This document shows, one piece after another, positions 1 to 6,433 of a DNA stretch of 7,446 nucleotides. Every line of letters begins with the position of its first letter. Positions within the stretch are counted from its first letter, which is position 1. Made by a program: the position numbers and the translations under genes. The notes under the pieces were generated by a model that saw only the letters and a program-made list of their open reading frames with translations, was not told the DNA's origin and did not search any database. The DNA lies in contig CAIVPY010000164.1 in assembly GCA_903907885.1 (NCBI GenBank), positions 1-7,446 of the forward strand, given 5' to 3'. Source of the DNA: an uncultured Bacteroidota bacterium (GTDB lineage Bacteria; Bacteroidota; Bacteroidia; UKL13-3).

Positions 1-431
1 ATTACAGGGGTAATCCAACAAGCTGGATTTATGCACCTCGAAAGTTTAGAGCGGAAGTCCCTTTTATTAGATTGTGTAGATTGTTAGATACCTATCTTCC
101 TATTTCGGGGTACAATACACATACAATAACCAGCCATGCAGGAATGCCTGTTAATATTCCTGCCAGTAGATTTTTAAAGCCCTATGTACCAAAGCTTCGG
201 TTATTCGAAAAATTAAGAATGCATCGAATCAAAAAAGAGATGACCGTTGCTGCACAAAAGCATCAGCTTTACCATTTATGGTGGCATCCACATAATTTTG
301 GTGTCAACCTAGAAGAGAATATTGCATTTTTAAGCTCCCTTTTAGAACATTATAAAAAACTACAGCATGCCTATGGCTTCAGCAATCTAACGATGGAAGA
401 GGTAGCCATGAGTACAAAAAATAGCCATTGA
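1..431 (+). CDS. Polysaccharide deacetylase family protein, C-terminal part (5' end cut by window edge)
   Basis: The reading frame is open from the first complete codon (base 3) to a TGA at 429-431, giving 142 residues of a protein that begins upstream of the window. A TTG at base 72 is not a believable start, because the residues before it (YRGNPTSWIYAPRKFRAE) already look like family sequence. The best landmark is HLWWHPHNFG, about 50 residues from the end, which I recognise from NodB-like (carbohydrate esterase 4) deacetylases of polysaccharide loci. It is followed by a helical tail (EENIAFLSSLLEHYKKLQ) and an LTMEEVA-type ending. The metal-binding Asp and His-x3-His motifs of the family would lie upstream and cannot be checked. 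Known role of the family: removal of N- or O-acetyl groups from sugars. The substrate here is unknown. The stop codon overlaps the start of the next gene by four bases, which suggests one transcript and translational coupling. Confidence 0.85.
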   Translation, partial: YRGNPTSWIYAPRKFRAEVPFIRLCRLLDTYLPISGYNTHTITSHAGMPVNIPASRFLKPYVPKLRLFEKLRMHRIKKEMTVAAQKHQLYHLWWHPHNFGVNLEENIAFLSSLLEHYKKLQHAYGFSNLTMEEVAMSTKNSH

Positions 432-1204
432 ATCAAAAAAAGAAAATAGTATTCTTGGCATCCGACTGCGAATCGTCGCGCTGGGTATATAATGCACTCA
501 AAGATCAATATGCATTTGTGGGCATTATTCTAGAAAATCCTATTGCAAAGTCCACCTTAATAAAAAAGAGAATTAAGAAAATTGGCATATTAAAAGTGAT
601 AGGGCAGGTTTTGTTTTCCATGCTGCTGGTTCCTTTTCTAAAAAAACAGGCAAAAAACAGAAGAGCTGCATTAATAGAAAATTACCATTTAGATAGCAGT
701 CCCTTTCCAACAGAAGCAATAAGGACAGACAGCATCAATAGTGAACTAAGCAAAGCATCGCTAATAAACTTACAGCCCGACTTTGTTTTGGTAAATGGCA
801 CAAGAATAATCAGTCAAAATATCTTGGGCTGCTGCAATGCAAAATTTATTAATATGCATGTTGGCATCACGCCCTGGTATAGAGGAAGCCATGGAGGGTA
901 TTGGGCAATGCGCAACAATGACCTTAGCAATTTTGGCACAACCATTCATTTGGTTGACAAAGGGGTGGATACGGGCGCTGTTATTCGACAGGCATTCATT
1001 CAGCCTACAAAGGCCGACAATTTTACCAGCTATCCCATTTTGCAAACAGCCATTGGCATACAAGCCTTAAAAGAGCTGTATCCCGATCTTTTATTAAACA
1101 ATTTTACAATTGTCCAACACAAGGAAAAGGGGAAAATGTATTACCAACCCGGGTTTTTAGATTATTTGTTTACAAAGTATAAAATCAAAACACCAATACA
1201 CTAA
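428..1204 (+). CDS. Formyltransferase family protein (possible sugar N-formyltransferase)
   Basis: This 258-residue protein has a formyltransferase fold. It opens with a Rossmann-like strand (KIVFLASDCESS, residues 6-17) and carries the core motif INMHVGITPWYRGSHGGYWA (141-160), then GTTIHLVDKGVDTGAVI (170-186). N142, H144 and D181 align with the catalytic Asn-His-Asp set of methionyl-tRNA and glycinamide ribonucleotide formyltransferases. The Asn-Asp spacing of 39 matches the 38 of those enzymes. At about 260 residues it is shorter than tRNA formyltransferase and lacks an obvious C-terminal tRNA-binding domain. With the glycan neighbours this favours transfer of formyl from N10-formyl-tetrahydrofolate to an amino sugar (inference). 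Residues 50-85 are basic with a hydrophobic stretch (VIGQVLFSMLLVPFL), perhaps membrane-associated. The start is TTG at 428: an in-frame TAG lies at 422-424, and the next in-frame TTG (455) would remove the first strand. The first four bases overlap the upstream stop (TTGA). Confidence 0.85.
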   Translation: MNQKKKIVFLASDCESSRWVYNALKDQYAFVGIILENPIAKSTLIKKRIKKIGILKVIGQVLFSMLLVPFLKKQAKNRRAALIENYHLDSSPFPTEAIRTDSINSELSKASLINLQPDFVLVNGTRIISQNILGCCNAKFINMHVGITPWYRGSHGGYWAMRNNDLSNFGTTIHLVDKGVDTGAVIRQAFIQPTKADNFTSYPILQTAIGIQALKELYPDLLLNNFTIVQHKEKGKMYYQPGFLDYLFTKYKIKTPIH

Positions 1205-1247
1205 AATATTATCAGAAACTTGTTTTTCTTAAACCAATTAAAGAGAA

Positions 1248-1255
1248 TATTTTTG
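1248..1255 (+). promoter_or_regulatory. Candidate Bacteroidota-type -7 promoter element (TAnnTTTG)
   Basis: TATTTTTG in the 104-base spacer before the methyltransferase gene matches the TAnnTTTG -7 consensus described for Bacteroides and Flavobacterium. A start of transcription near base 1262 would leave a leader of roughly 45-50 bases. No TTTG sits at the usual 19-21 base distance upstream; the nearest TTG (1220-1222) is about 25 bases away. The match could be chance in AT-rich DNA. Confidence 0.3.
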
Positions 1256-1298
1256 TCTATCTAATAGAACGTTTTTAATTACAATAGAAAATTACTCC

Positions 1299-1303
1299 AA
1301 GGG
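1299..1303 (+). promoter_or_regulatory. Weak ribosome binding site (AAGGG) favouring the ATG at 1309
   Basis: AAGGG lies 5 bases before the ATG at 1309, 2 bases before a TTG at 1306 and 14 bases before another in-frame ATG at 1318. The spacing favours 1309 as the start. The motif is short and may not act as a Shine-Dalgarno sequence in this group. Confidence 0.35.
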
Positions 1304-1308
1304 CTTTG

Positions 1309-2223
1309 ATGCGAATAATGAAACCTTATACAAAAAATTCTTTAGGCAAGATAAAGGGTCCTAATAACTCCATTGATGTATTTACAAAGTTGGATACAAC
1401 AGAAAATATTGATGTTTCTGTGGTAAAGGCATTTGGAGAAGAGTGGAAAAAATTTTCCGTACATCAGGAAGATTCGGTGATAGAGCTAAGAAAAGAATAT
1501 TTTGATATCATTGATGAAACCATGGTAAACAAGGATACTTATATGATTGATATAGGTTGTGGCAGTGGCAGGTGGACAGAATATTTTATAGACAAAGCTG
1601 GATTTATTGAAGCGATTGACCCAAGTGACGCCATCATGGTAGCGGACAAAATGGTAGGTCAAAAATCAAATGTTAGGCTTACAAAAGCGAGTGTTGATAC
1701 AATACCATGGGAGGATGAAACCTTTGATTTTGGAATGAGTATTGGAGTACTACACCATATCCCGGATACTAAACAAGCGCTCATTAGCTGTGTGAAGAAA
1801 ATTAAGTCTGGGGGTTATTTTTATGTTTATCTATACTATCGATTTGACAATAGAGGCATCTTGTTTAAATCAATTTTTCATTTTTCAAATCTATTGAGGT
1901 GGGTGATTTCCCGTATGCCACAAAGATTAAAAAAAATCACTTGTGATATTCTGGCTACCCTGGTATATTGGCCACTTGCAAAAATTACAGCATTATTTTA
2001 CAAATTGAAATGGAATAAACTAGCCAGGCGTTTGCCCTTAGCAGCGTATTATAATAAGCCCTACTATAATATGCGCAATGATTGCCTAGATCGCTTTGGC
2101 ACTAAGCTAGAACAGCGTTTTTTACGCAGTGAAATAGAAGAAATGATGAAGGGCGCCGGATTAACAGATATAAAGTTTGGAGAAACTGCTGCATTTTGGC
2201 ATGCTGTGGGGAGGAAGGGATAA
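1309..2223 (+). CDS. Class I SAM-dependent methyltransferase
   Basis: The protein has 304 residues from the ATG at 1309, or 301 if the ATG at 1318 is used. Motif I, the SAM-binding glycine loop, is IDIGCGSGRW (about residues 80-89). The acidic end of strand 2 is AIDPSD (about 102-107). ETFDFGMSIGVLHHIPD (about 137-153) is the strand 4 region of Methyltransf_11/25-type enzymes. Upstream, VVKAFGEEWKKF (about 38-49) is an FGxEW-type segment often seen in methyltransferases of glycan clusters. The C-terminal part (YYNKPYYNMRNDCLDRFGT onward, ending FWHAVGRKG) also resembles that subgroup. The centre, about residues 185-235, is basic and hydrophobic and may contact membrane or lipid-linked substrate. 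The likely role is methylation of a sugar or related cytosolic intermediate; the target cannot be told. It follows the formyltransferase gene after 104 bases and may have its own promoter. The convergent gene ends 37 bases beyond its stop. Confidence 0.88.
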   Translation: MRIMKPYTKNSLGKIKGPNNSIDVFTKLDTTENIDVSVVKAFGEEWKKFSVHQEDSVIELRKEYFDIIDETMVNKDTYMIDIGCGSGRWTEYFIDKAGFIEAIDPSDAIMVADKMVGQKSNVRLTKASVDTIPWEDETFDFGMSIGVLHHIPDTKQALISCVKKIKSGGYFYVYLYYRFDNRGILFKSIFHFSNLLRWVISRMPQRLKKITCDILATLVYWPLAKITALFYKLKWNKLARRLPLAAYYNKPYYNMRNDCLDRFGTKLEQRFLRSEIEEMMKGAGLTDIKFGETAAFWHAVGRKG

Positions 2224-2260
2224 ATCTGTATGTTATTGCTAAAATAAGAACTGCCATTTA

Positions 2261-3163
2261 TTATAAAAAAGGCACAAATTCCTTGGCATATTCTTCTAAA
2301 CAAATTTTCCAATCACGCATCACATTTAATCCTCTTGCATCTAATTTCATATTAACCAGTTTTTCTGAAGCTGGTCTTGGAGCAAAGTAACTTGCTTTGA
2401 AATAATCAGAACTGACGGTTGTAATTGTAATTTTATTCTCCAGTCCCAACAATTTTACAAATTCTACTGCTACATCCAAACGACTGCAACTGCCCTTACA
2501 AACCTGGTTGTATAAACCATACAAGCTGCTTTGTATAACAGTAAAAATTCCTAAAGCGAAGTCCTTGGTATAGGTGGGAGTGCCCAACTTATCATCAACA
2601 ACGTATAATTCTTTTGCTCCCTCTTTAATTTGCTTAAATATCTTATTTATAAATTTTTTATCCTTTTCAACCCCACCTCCCATCATCCAGCCGGCACGAA
2701 AAATAAAATAATTATCCAGGTGATTTTTTACAAAACATTCACCATAATATTTTGATTTTGCGTATAAACAAATGGGATTGGGCTGGTCAAAATCGGTATA
2801 ATATTCTTGTGCTCCATCAAATATTCCCGCAGTAGATATATAGACCATTCTAACATTGTATTGCTTACAAAGAATGGCGGTATTTTCGGGCCCGAGTGCA
2901 TTGGTAAGCCAAGTGTTTTCTGGGTTTTGTTCACAGTATTCCAAATCTGTTAGTGCACCAAGATGAAGTACAAGATTTGGCTGAAAATCCACAAAGGCTT
3001 TTTCCACTTGCTTATAGTCTCTAAAATCTAAATAAGAAATCCAACTTTCATTTAGATCTATATCTGTAGCAAGTACATTTTCATATTTACTTACAAATAA
3101 ATCATATACTGCTTTTCCCAACATCCCCCCACAACCTAACAACAAAACTCTTTCTTTTATCAT
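2261..3163 (-). CDS. RmlD-like sugar nucleotide reductase (extended SDR, dTDP-4-dehydrorhamnose reductase type)
   Basis: This 300-residue NAD(P)-dependent extended short-chain dehydrogenase starts at ATG (3163-3161). The nucleotide-binding loop is GCGGMLG (10-16), close to the GxxGxxG/MLG form of RmlD proteins. LDFRD (46-50) and PNLVLHLGALTD (62-73) match the D-x-x-D and 'P-V-x-N-A-A-Y-T' segments of that family. S110-T111 followed by Y134-x3-K138 (YAKSK) give the catalytic Ser/Thr-Tyr-Lys set. DDKLGTPTYTKD (190-201) and APRPASEKLVNMKL (261-274) are the C-terminal sugar-binding signatures of RmlD_sub_bind proteins. RmlD makes dTDP-L-rhamnose from the 4-keto sugar. RmlA, RmlB and RmlC are not in the window, so the exact sugar (rhamnose or another 6-deoxyhexose, or a non-dTDP sugar) is open. 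Its start lies one base after the stop of the upstream glycosyltransferase gene, so the two are almost surely co-transcribed. Confidence 0.87.
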   Translation of the reverse strand: MIKERVLLLGCGGMLGKAVYDLFVSKYENVLATDIDLNESWISYLDFRDYKQVEKAFVDFQPNLVLHLGALTDLEYCEQNPENTWLTNALGPENTAILCKQYNVRMVYISTAGIFDGAQEYYTDFDQPNPICLYAKSKYYGECFVKNHLDNYFIFRAGWMMGGGVEKDKKFINKIFKQIKEGAKELYVVDDKLGTPTYTKDFALGIFTVIQSSLYGLYNQVCKGSCSRLDVAVEFVKLLGLENKITITTVSSDYFKASYFAPRPASEKLVNMKLDARGLNVMRDWKICLEEYAKEFVPFL

Positions 3164-3164
3164 T

Positions 3165-4262
3165 TTATTTACTTGTTATTGCATTTAATACTTTTAAATA
3201 ATTGCCAACATTCGCTTTAACAGAAAATTTTTCTTCCACTTTTCTTCTGCCATTTTCTCCAATTTCACGCCTTAAATCTATATCATCTATCAATCTAATA
3301 ATGCTAGCAACCCATTCATCTTCATTTCTTACCAAAAGCCCATCTACTCCATCTTCAATAACCCTGAAATTAGTGCCAAATGCAGGGGTTACTACAGGAA
3401 TTGAATTTGCCATATACGTCAAAGCCTTCAAACTACTTTTTCCAAGCGACCATTCATTGGCAGGTATTGGATATAGTCCTATTTCAATTTGATGCAAATC
3501 TATTACTTCGGTTTCTTTTTTCCAATAAATCGTTTCTGTTTCAATACCATCCATTGAATATGGCCTATTGGCGATAACCAATAACTTAATCCTCCGCTGT
3601 TGATTTACTTTCAGTAATACGGGGCGCAAAGAATCTAAAAAAGGAAAAGTACTGTAAGTGCCTGTCCACCCAAGTGTAGTCACCTCATTCTTTTCATATT
3701 TTTTTATAGGCTGAAACCAATCAGTATTCAGCGTAGAAGAAATGTCAATGACCTGTTTGTTTTTATTCAACCCTAAGGCAATTTCCTCCAGCTTGGGTGT
3801 ACATACAACAACATATGCCGCACTTTTCATCATCACAATAGGCTTTTTCCGGCCCTTCATCTTTTGGAATATATTTTCTTTAACATGATCAACATCGTTC
3901 ATGAAAATCATATCGTCAATATCATAAACTATATTTTTATTCAGTCTTAGAACGATTTTTTCAAATATTGGCATTCCAATGGGGGTAACCCATAAAAAAA
4001 CATACACTCCATCATAAAAAGGAATTCGAAACAAGTCGATAATACGCTTAATATATCCAAAAATAGTCCACCCAATTTTTTCAAATACGCGTCCTGGTTG
4101 AAATGCGATATTCCACATGCGACGAGACTGAAAATTAGAAATGGTGAATTTATAGCCTTCTTTTTCTAATAGGGGAAAATATTGTTCGTACTTAAGCCTT
4201 TGGCCGGCAGCGACACCTTGAGGGAAAGGACAGAGTACTAAAATTTTTTTCGTTGCGGACAT
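3165..4262 (-). CDS. Glycosyltransferase, family 4-like (GT-B fold)
   Basis: The protein has 365 residues from ATG (4262-4260) and shows two Rossmann-like halves. The N-terminal half opens with KKILVLCPFPQGVAAGQRLKYEQYF (5-29), with the acceptor-side loop and QRxKYE segment, and contains the hallmark VYDIDDMIF (112-120). The C-terminal half has LGWTGTYST (197-205), EIGLYPIPANEWSLGKSSLKA (260-280), LTYMANSIPVVTP (281-293) and VIEDGVDGLLV (301-311), typical of the GT4 donor-binding domain. The usual first Glu of the EX7E motif is replaced by a Lys-containing GKSSLKAL segment, as is common in this subgroup. Such enzymes transfer a sugar from a nucleotide donor at the cytosolic face of the inner membrane; donor and linkage cannot be read from sequence. 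It is followed by the reductase gene after one base. The 226-base spacer before it (4263-4488) shows no clear promoter or gene. Confidence 0.9.
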   Translation of the reverse strand: MSATKKILVLCPFPQGVAAGQRLKYEQYFPLLEKEGYKFTISNFQSRRMWNIAFQPGRVFEKIGWTIFGYIKRIIDLFRIPFYDGVYVFLWVTPIGMPIFEKIVLRLNKNIVYDIDDMIFMNDVDHVKENIFQKMKGRKKPIVMMKSAAYVVVCTPKLEEIALGLNKNKQVIDISSTLNTDWFQPIKKYEKNEVTTLGWTGTYSTFPFLDSLRPVLLKVNQQRRIKLLVIANRPYSMDGIETETIYWKKETEVIDLHQIEIGLYPIPANEWSLGKSSLKALTYMANSIPVVTPAFGTNFRVIEDGVDGLLVRNEDEWVASIIRLIDDIDLRREIGENGRRKVEEKFSVKANVGNYLKVLNAITSK

Positions 4263-4488
4263 TCAATTATTTGAATAATATAAAATAATAATTCGTTTCA
4301 GTAAGCTAGCATTTTTAAACCCACTCTCAAAAAGCGACTTTAATTCAGTAATTTAAAAGTTTCATTTTAATACCCTAGTCCATTATCTATAAGGATTCAT
4401 AAACTCTCAGATAGAAATAACATGCAATATTTAGTGTTAGTATAATCTTATTTATCTTCTATTTTTATTAAATATTACTAACAAGATT

Positions 4489-5319
4489 TTATTTTAAAAA
4501 AGGCTGCCATTCCGTACCGTTCTTCTTAGCCATGAATTGATGATCTTTATTTTCACTTTTCTCAATTACTAGCAAAAAGCCATAGCTATGTATTGAATAA
4601 ATATCTCTTTGAAAGTCCATTTTTTGGGATATTAAACCACTGTCTGCAGGCATAACACTAATATCACATGCATCGATATAAAAAGCCAACCCCTCACAAT
4701 ATGCCCTGAAGCGATGAATATCTCCATGAATATCCTCGCAAATATAAACCCCACCATCATTTAGCCATGGCAAAAGTTCCTCTAAGGTAATAATTTGTTG
4801 TTCCCAATGGTGACCTCCATCATCAATTATTATATCGGCTCTTTTATTTTCTTGCTTAAATTTTTTCCAGAAATTCCTATCCCCTTGGTCACCAATATGA
4901 ATAGCTATCTTTTCACTTTCATATACCTTACAGGCTTCCTCAATATCTACTCCATGAATAAAAGAATTTTCGCCAAAATAATTTTGCCACATACCAAGAC
5001 TGCCTCCACTAAATACTCCTATTTCTACCAAGCTCATTTTTTTTCCTACAAATTTTTTTAAATACCTATCATAAATATCTAAATAATGCGCCCACTTCCA
5101 AACTCCGGGCCCAACTATATTCTTATTGTATATTTGTTGTATTTGATTTTCGGCATCTGACTTATGATTCTCTTTTAAACCCTCAAGTTCGTTTAAATTG
5201 ACATTCCAATTTTGTGCATACTTTAAACCACGAATGATATATGGAATCCTAGATAATAATCTTATAAAATTTCTTGGATTAAATAATGCATATTTTACAA
5301 CAACAAGTATATTTTTCAT
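4489..5319 (-). CDS. Class I SAM-dependent methyltransferase, CmcI/macrocin O-methyltransferase-like
   Basis: I place the start at the ATG at 5319-5317, giving 276 residues. The frame is open 29 codons further upstream, but AAGGAG lies 9 bases before this ATG and the extra residues look non-family. The N-terminus (residues 1-35) is basic and hydrophobic. The SAM loop is VEIGVFSGGSLGMW (98-111) and the acidic strand 2 end is HGVDIE (about 122-127). IIIDDGGHHWEQQI (163-176) is the DDGxHH motif that binds the metal and substrate in the MycE/TylE-type sugar O-methyltransferases and the CmcI family. GGVYICEDIHGD (189-200) follows. These enzymes methylate sugar hydroxyls of macrolides or appear in glycan loci. 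Methylation of a surface-glycan sugar is therefore a reasonable inference, but the substrate is unknown. The gene lies between the family 25-like glycosyltransferase and the family 4-like glycosyltransferase, with spacers of 211 and 226 bases, wider than elsewhere in the block. Confidence 0.87.
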   Translation of the reverse strand: MKNILVVVKYALFNPRNFIRLLSRIPYIIRGLKYAQNWNVNLNELEGLKENHKSDAENQIQQIYNKNIVGPGVWKWAHYLDIYDRYLKKFVGKKMSLVEIGVFSGGSLGMWQNYFGENSFIHGVDIEEACKVYESEKIAIHIGDQGDRNFWKKFKQENKRADIIIDDGGHHWEQQIITLEELLPWLNDGGVYICEDIHGDIHRFRAYCEGLAFYIDACDISVMPADSGLISQKMDFQRDIYSIHSYGFLLVIEKSENKDHQFMAKKNGTEWQPFLK

Positions 5320-5328
5320 TTTTTCAAT

Positions 5329-5334
5329 CTCCTT
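5329..5334 (-). promoter_or_regulatory. Shine-Dalgarno sequence (AAGGAG) that decides the start at 5319
   Basis: Read on the - strand, TAAGGAGA precedes the ATG at 5319 with AAGGAG nine bases from it. It is the only strong Shine-Dalgarno match in front of any gene of this window, and it argues against the longer open frame that begins at 5406. Confidence 0.6.
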
Positions 5335-5461
5335 AATATTTAGTACAATATATTTTCTACATGGTATTTTTAATGAAGTTTTAAATAAAAAGTGAAAATA
5401 ATACAATTGACCATACCTTCTAGCTAAATGAGTTCGTTATTGTAAAACAAAATATTTCTGG

Positions 5462-5492
5462 TTTGCTATTTTTTCTAAGGTAAATAGCCAAA
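5462..5492. other. Stem-loop in the spacer between two - strand genes
   Basis: GCTATTT (5465-5471) pairs with AAATAGC (5482-5488) across a ten-base loop. Three more A-T pairs (5462-5464 with 5490-5492) form if C5489 is bulged out. It lies close to a second stem-loop at 5505-5527. It could be a transcript end, a processing site or an mRNA-stabilising structure. AT-rich DNA yields such stems by chance fairly often. Confidence 0.3.
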
Positions 5493-5504
5493 TATTGTAT
5501 CATT

Positions 5505-5527
5505 AAACTATTTGTAGTCAATAGTTT
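5505..5527 (-). terminator. Possible terminator hairpin after the family 25-like glycosyltransferase
   Basis: AAACTATT (5505-5512) and AATAGTTT (5520-5527) are perfect inverted copies of 8 bases around a 7-base loop. The hairpin starts three bases after the stop codon (5533-5531) of the upstream - strand gene. The stem is AT-rich and no long T run follows on the - strand, so termination may be weak or partial. Confidence 0.4.
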
Positions 5528-5530
5528 CTT

Positions 5531-6325
5531 TTATAAATCACTTTCCAAAAATATTTTTTGCACACTTTTTTTATTGGCTTTTCTACGTTTCTTTAGCCAT
5601 TGGTACAAAATAGGAATTTTATATTTTTCAGTCAGATTTAATATTTTATATTTCCACCCACTAGTTCCAATTTCCTTTAAGCTTGATATTGTACTTTGAA
5701 ATTCGTAAGTGGATACGGGCAATGGATATACAATTTTAATATTTTCAATTGCCTTCGAATCGAAAAAAAACTGCCAACTGTCTGGTGCATTATATAGTGG
5801 CATTGTCTTTTCTAACATAGTTTTGCATGCAGCTTTGGTAATTACATAGGCTCCTGTACTAATAAGACGATATTTTCCATCCACTTCATAAACATTATAA
5901 TCACCCCACAATGCTTTTCCCGATTTCACTTGCAATTTAATTATATCCCAACTTTGATAATAAAGCAACATAGCACAATTATTATCAATTACTTTAGGAA
6001 TATTTTCCAGAATTTCTCTAAAATCATTCCCTAACACTACATCATCTTCAAATATTATTGCAAAATCGAGATTTTGTTCAACGATTTTCTCATATACCTT
6101 TATATGTGATAAACCACAGCCTATCATATTGGGTGTTAGCCAATTGGGATACTTTTTAACCTTCTCATAATTAATTCTGGGCTCGTTCTGCATATCAATA
6201 TCCTTACCATATACAGCATCAACAAATTCAAATTGAATTCCGTTAGATTTCATTTGCTTTCTAATATGCACTCGTCGGTCCTGCGAATGAAGCAATGAAA
6301 TAACAAATATGTTTGTTTTATTCAT
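5531..6325 (-). CDS. Glycosyltransferase family 25-like protein (LPS biosynthesis type)
   Basis: This 264-residue protein starts at ATG (6325-6323). It opens with IFVISLLHSQDRRVHIRKQM (6-25), the family 25 N-terminal strand with its S-x-x-RR motif. GCGLSHIKVYEK (69-80) is the conserved G-C-x-x-SH segment. FAIIFEDDVVL (88-98) carries the acidic EDDV motif expected to bind metal and nucleotide sugar. ISTGAYVITKAAC (155-167) and the DSWQFFFD segment (182-189) match the later family blocks. The C-terminus is strongly basic (KKRRKANKK, 245-253), suiting a position at the inner face of the membrane. Family members include LPS galactosyltransferases of the LgtB/Lex2B type; the sugar donor here is unknown. 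No Shine-Dalgarno sequence precedes the start. It lies between the broken acyltransferase (106-base spacer) and the CmcI-like methyltransferase, all on one strand. Confidence 0.88.
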   Translation of the reverse strand: MNKTNIFVISLLHSQDRRVHIRKQMKSNGIQFEFVDAVYGKDIDMQNEPRINYEKVKKYPNWLTPNMIGCGLSHIKVYEKIVEQNLDFAIIFEDDVVLGNDFREILENIPKVIDNNCAMLLYYQSWDIIKLQVKSGKALWGDYNVYEVDGKYRLISTGAYVITKAACKTMLEKTMPLYNAPDSWQFFFDSKAIENIKIVYPLPVSTYEFQSTISSLKEIGTSGWKYKILNLTEKYKIPILYQWLKKRRKANKKSVQKIFLESDL

Positions 6326-6413
6326 GTAAGCAAATTTTAGTGAAAATCGAATGTAATTAACAATTATCGCTCATAGAAAAATTTAAATGTTCATTCATAA
6401 ATTTTTGGAAACA

Positions 6414-6433
6414 AAAATGTAGAAATACATCTT
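6414..6433 (-). terminator. Weak hairpin at the 3' end of the acyltransferase gene
   Basis: ATGTA (6417-6421) and TACAT (6426-6430) enclose a four-base loop. With A-U and one G-U pair the stem can extend to eight pairs (6414-6421 with 6426-6433). It overlaps the TAA stop codon of the upstream gene, and on the - strand the right arm runs into TTTTTG. It may be a weak terminator or chance pairing in AT-rich DNA. Confidence 0.25.

Noticed and set aside
770..1063. Open frames on both strands within the formyltransferase gene
   Set aside because: They overlap a gene with clear catalytic motifs and have no recognisable domain; they are shadows of it.
2819..2836. STAGIFDG in the reductase in place of the more usual STDYVFDG, considered as a damaged active site
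   Set aside because: The Ser/Thr and the Tyr-x3-Lys pair are present, and the variant is compatible with SDR enzymes of this group, so it does not indicate loss of function.
2728..3577. Open frames in other frames within the reductase and family 4-like glycosyltransferase genes
   Set aside because: They lie wholly inside well-supported genes and show no family motif.
4444..4488. AATCTT and AAGATT inverted copies after the CmcI-like methyltransferase gene as a terminator
   Set aside because: The stem is six bases with a 33-base loop in AT-rich DNA, too weak to call.
4263..4488. A hidden small gene or promoter in the 226-base spacer
   Set aside because: No open frame with a credible start, no TAnnTTTG element toward the downstream gene and no strong repeat was seen.
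5320..5406. An N-terminal extension of 29 residues on the CmcI-like methyltransferase, from an ATG at 5406
   Set aside because: The AAGGAG sequence nine bases before the ATG at 5319 marks a better start, and the extra residues look like translated AT-rich leader.
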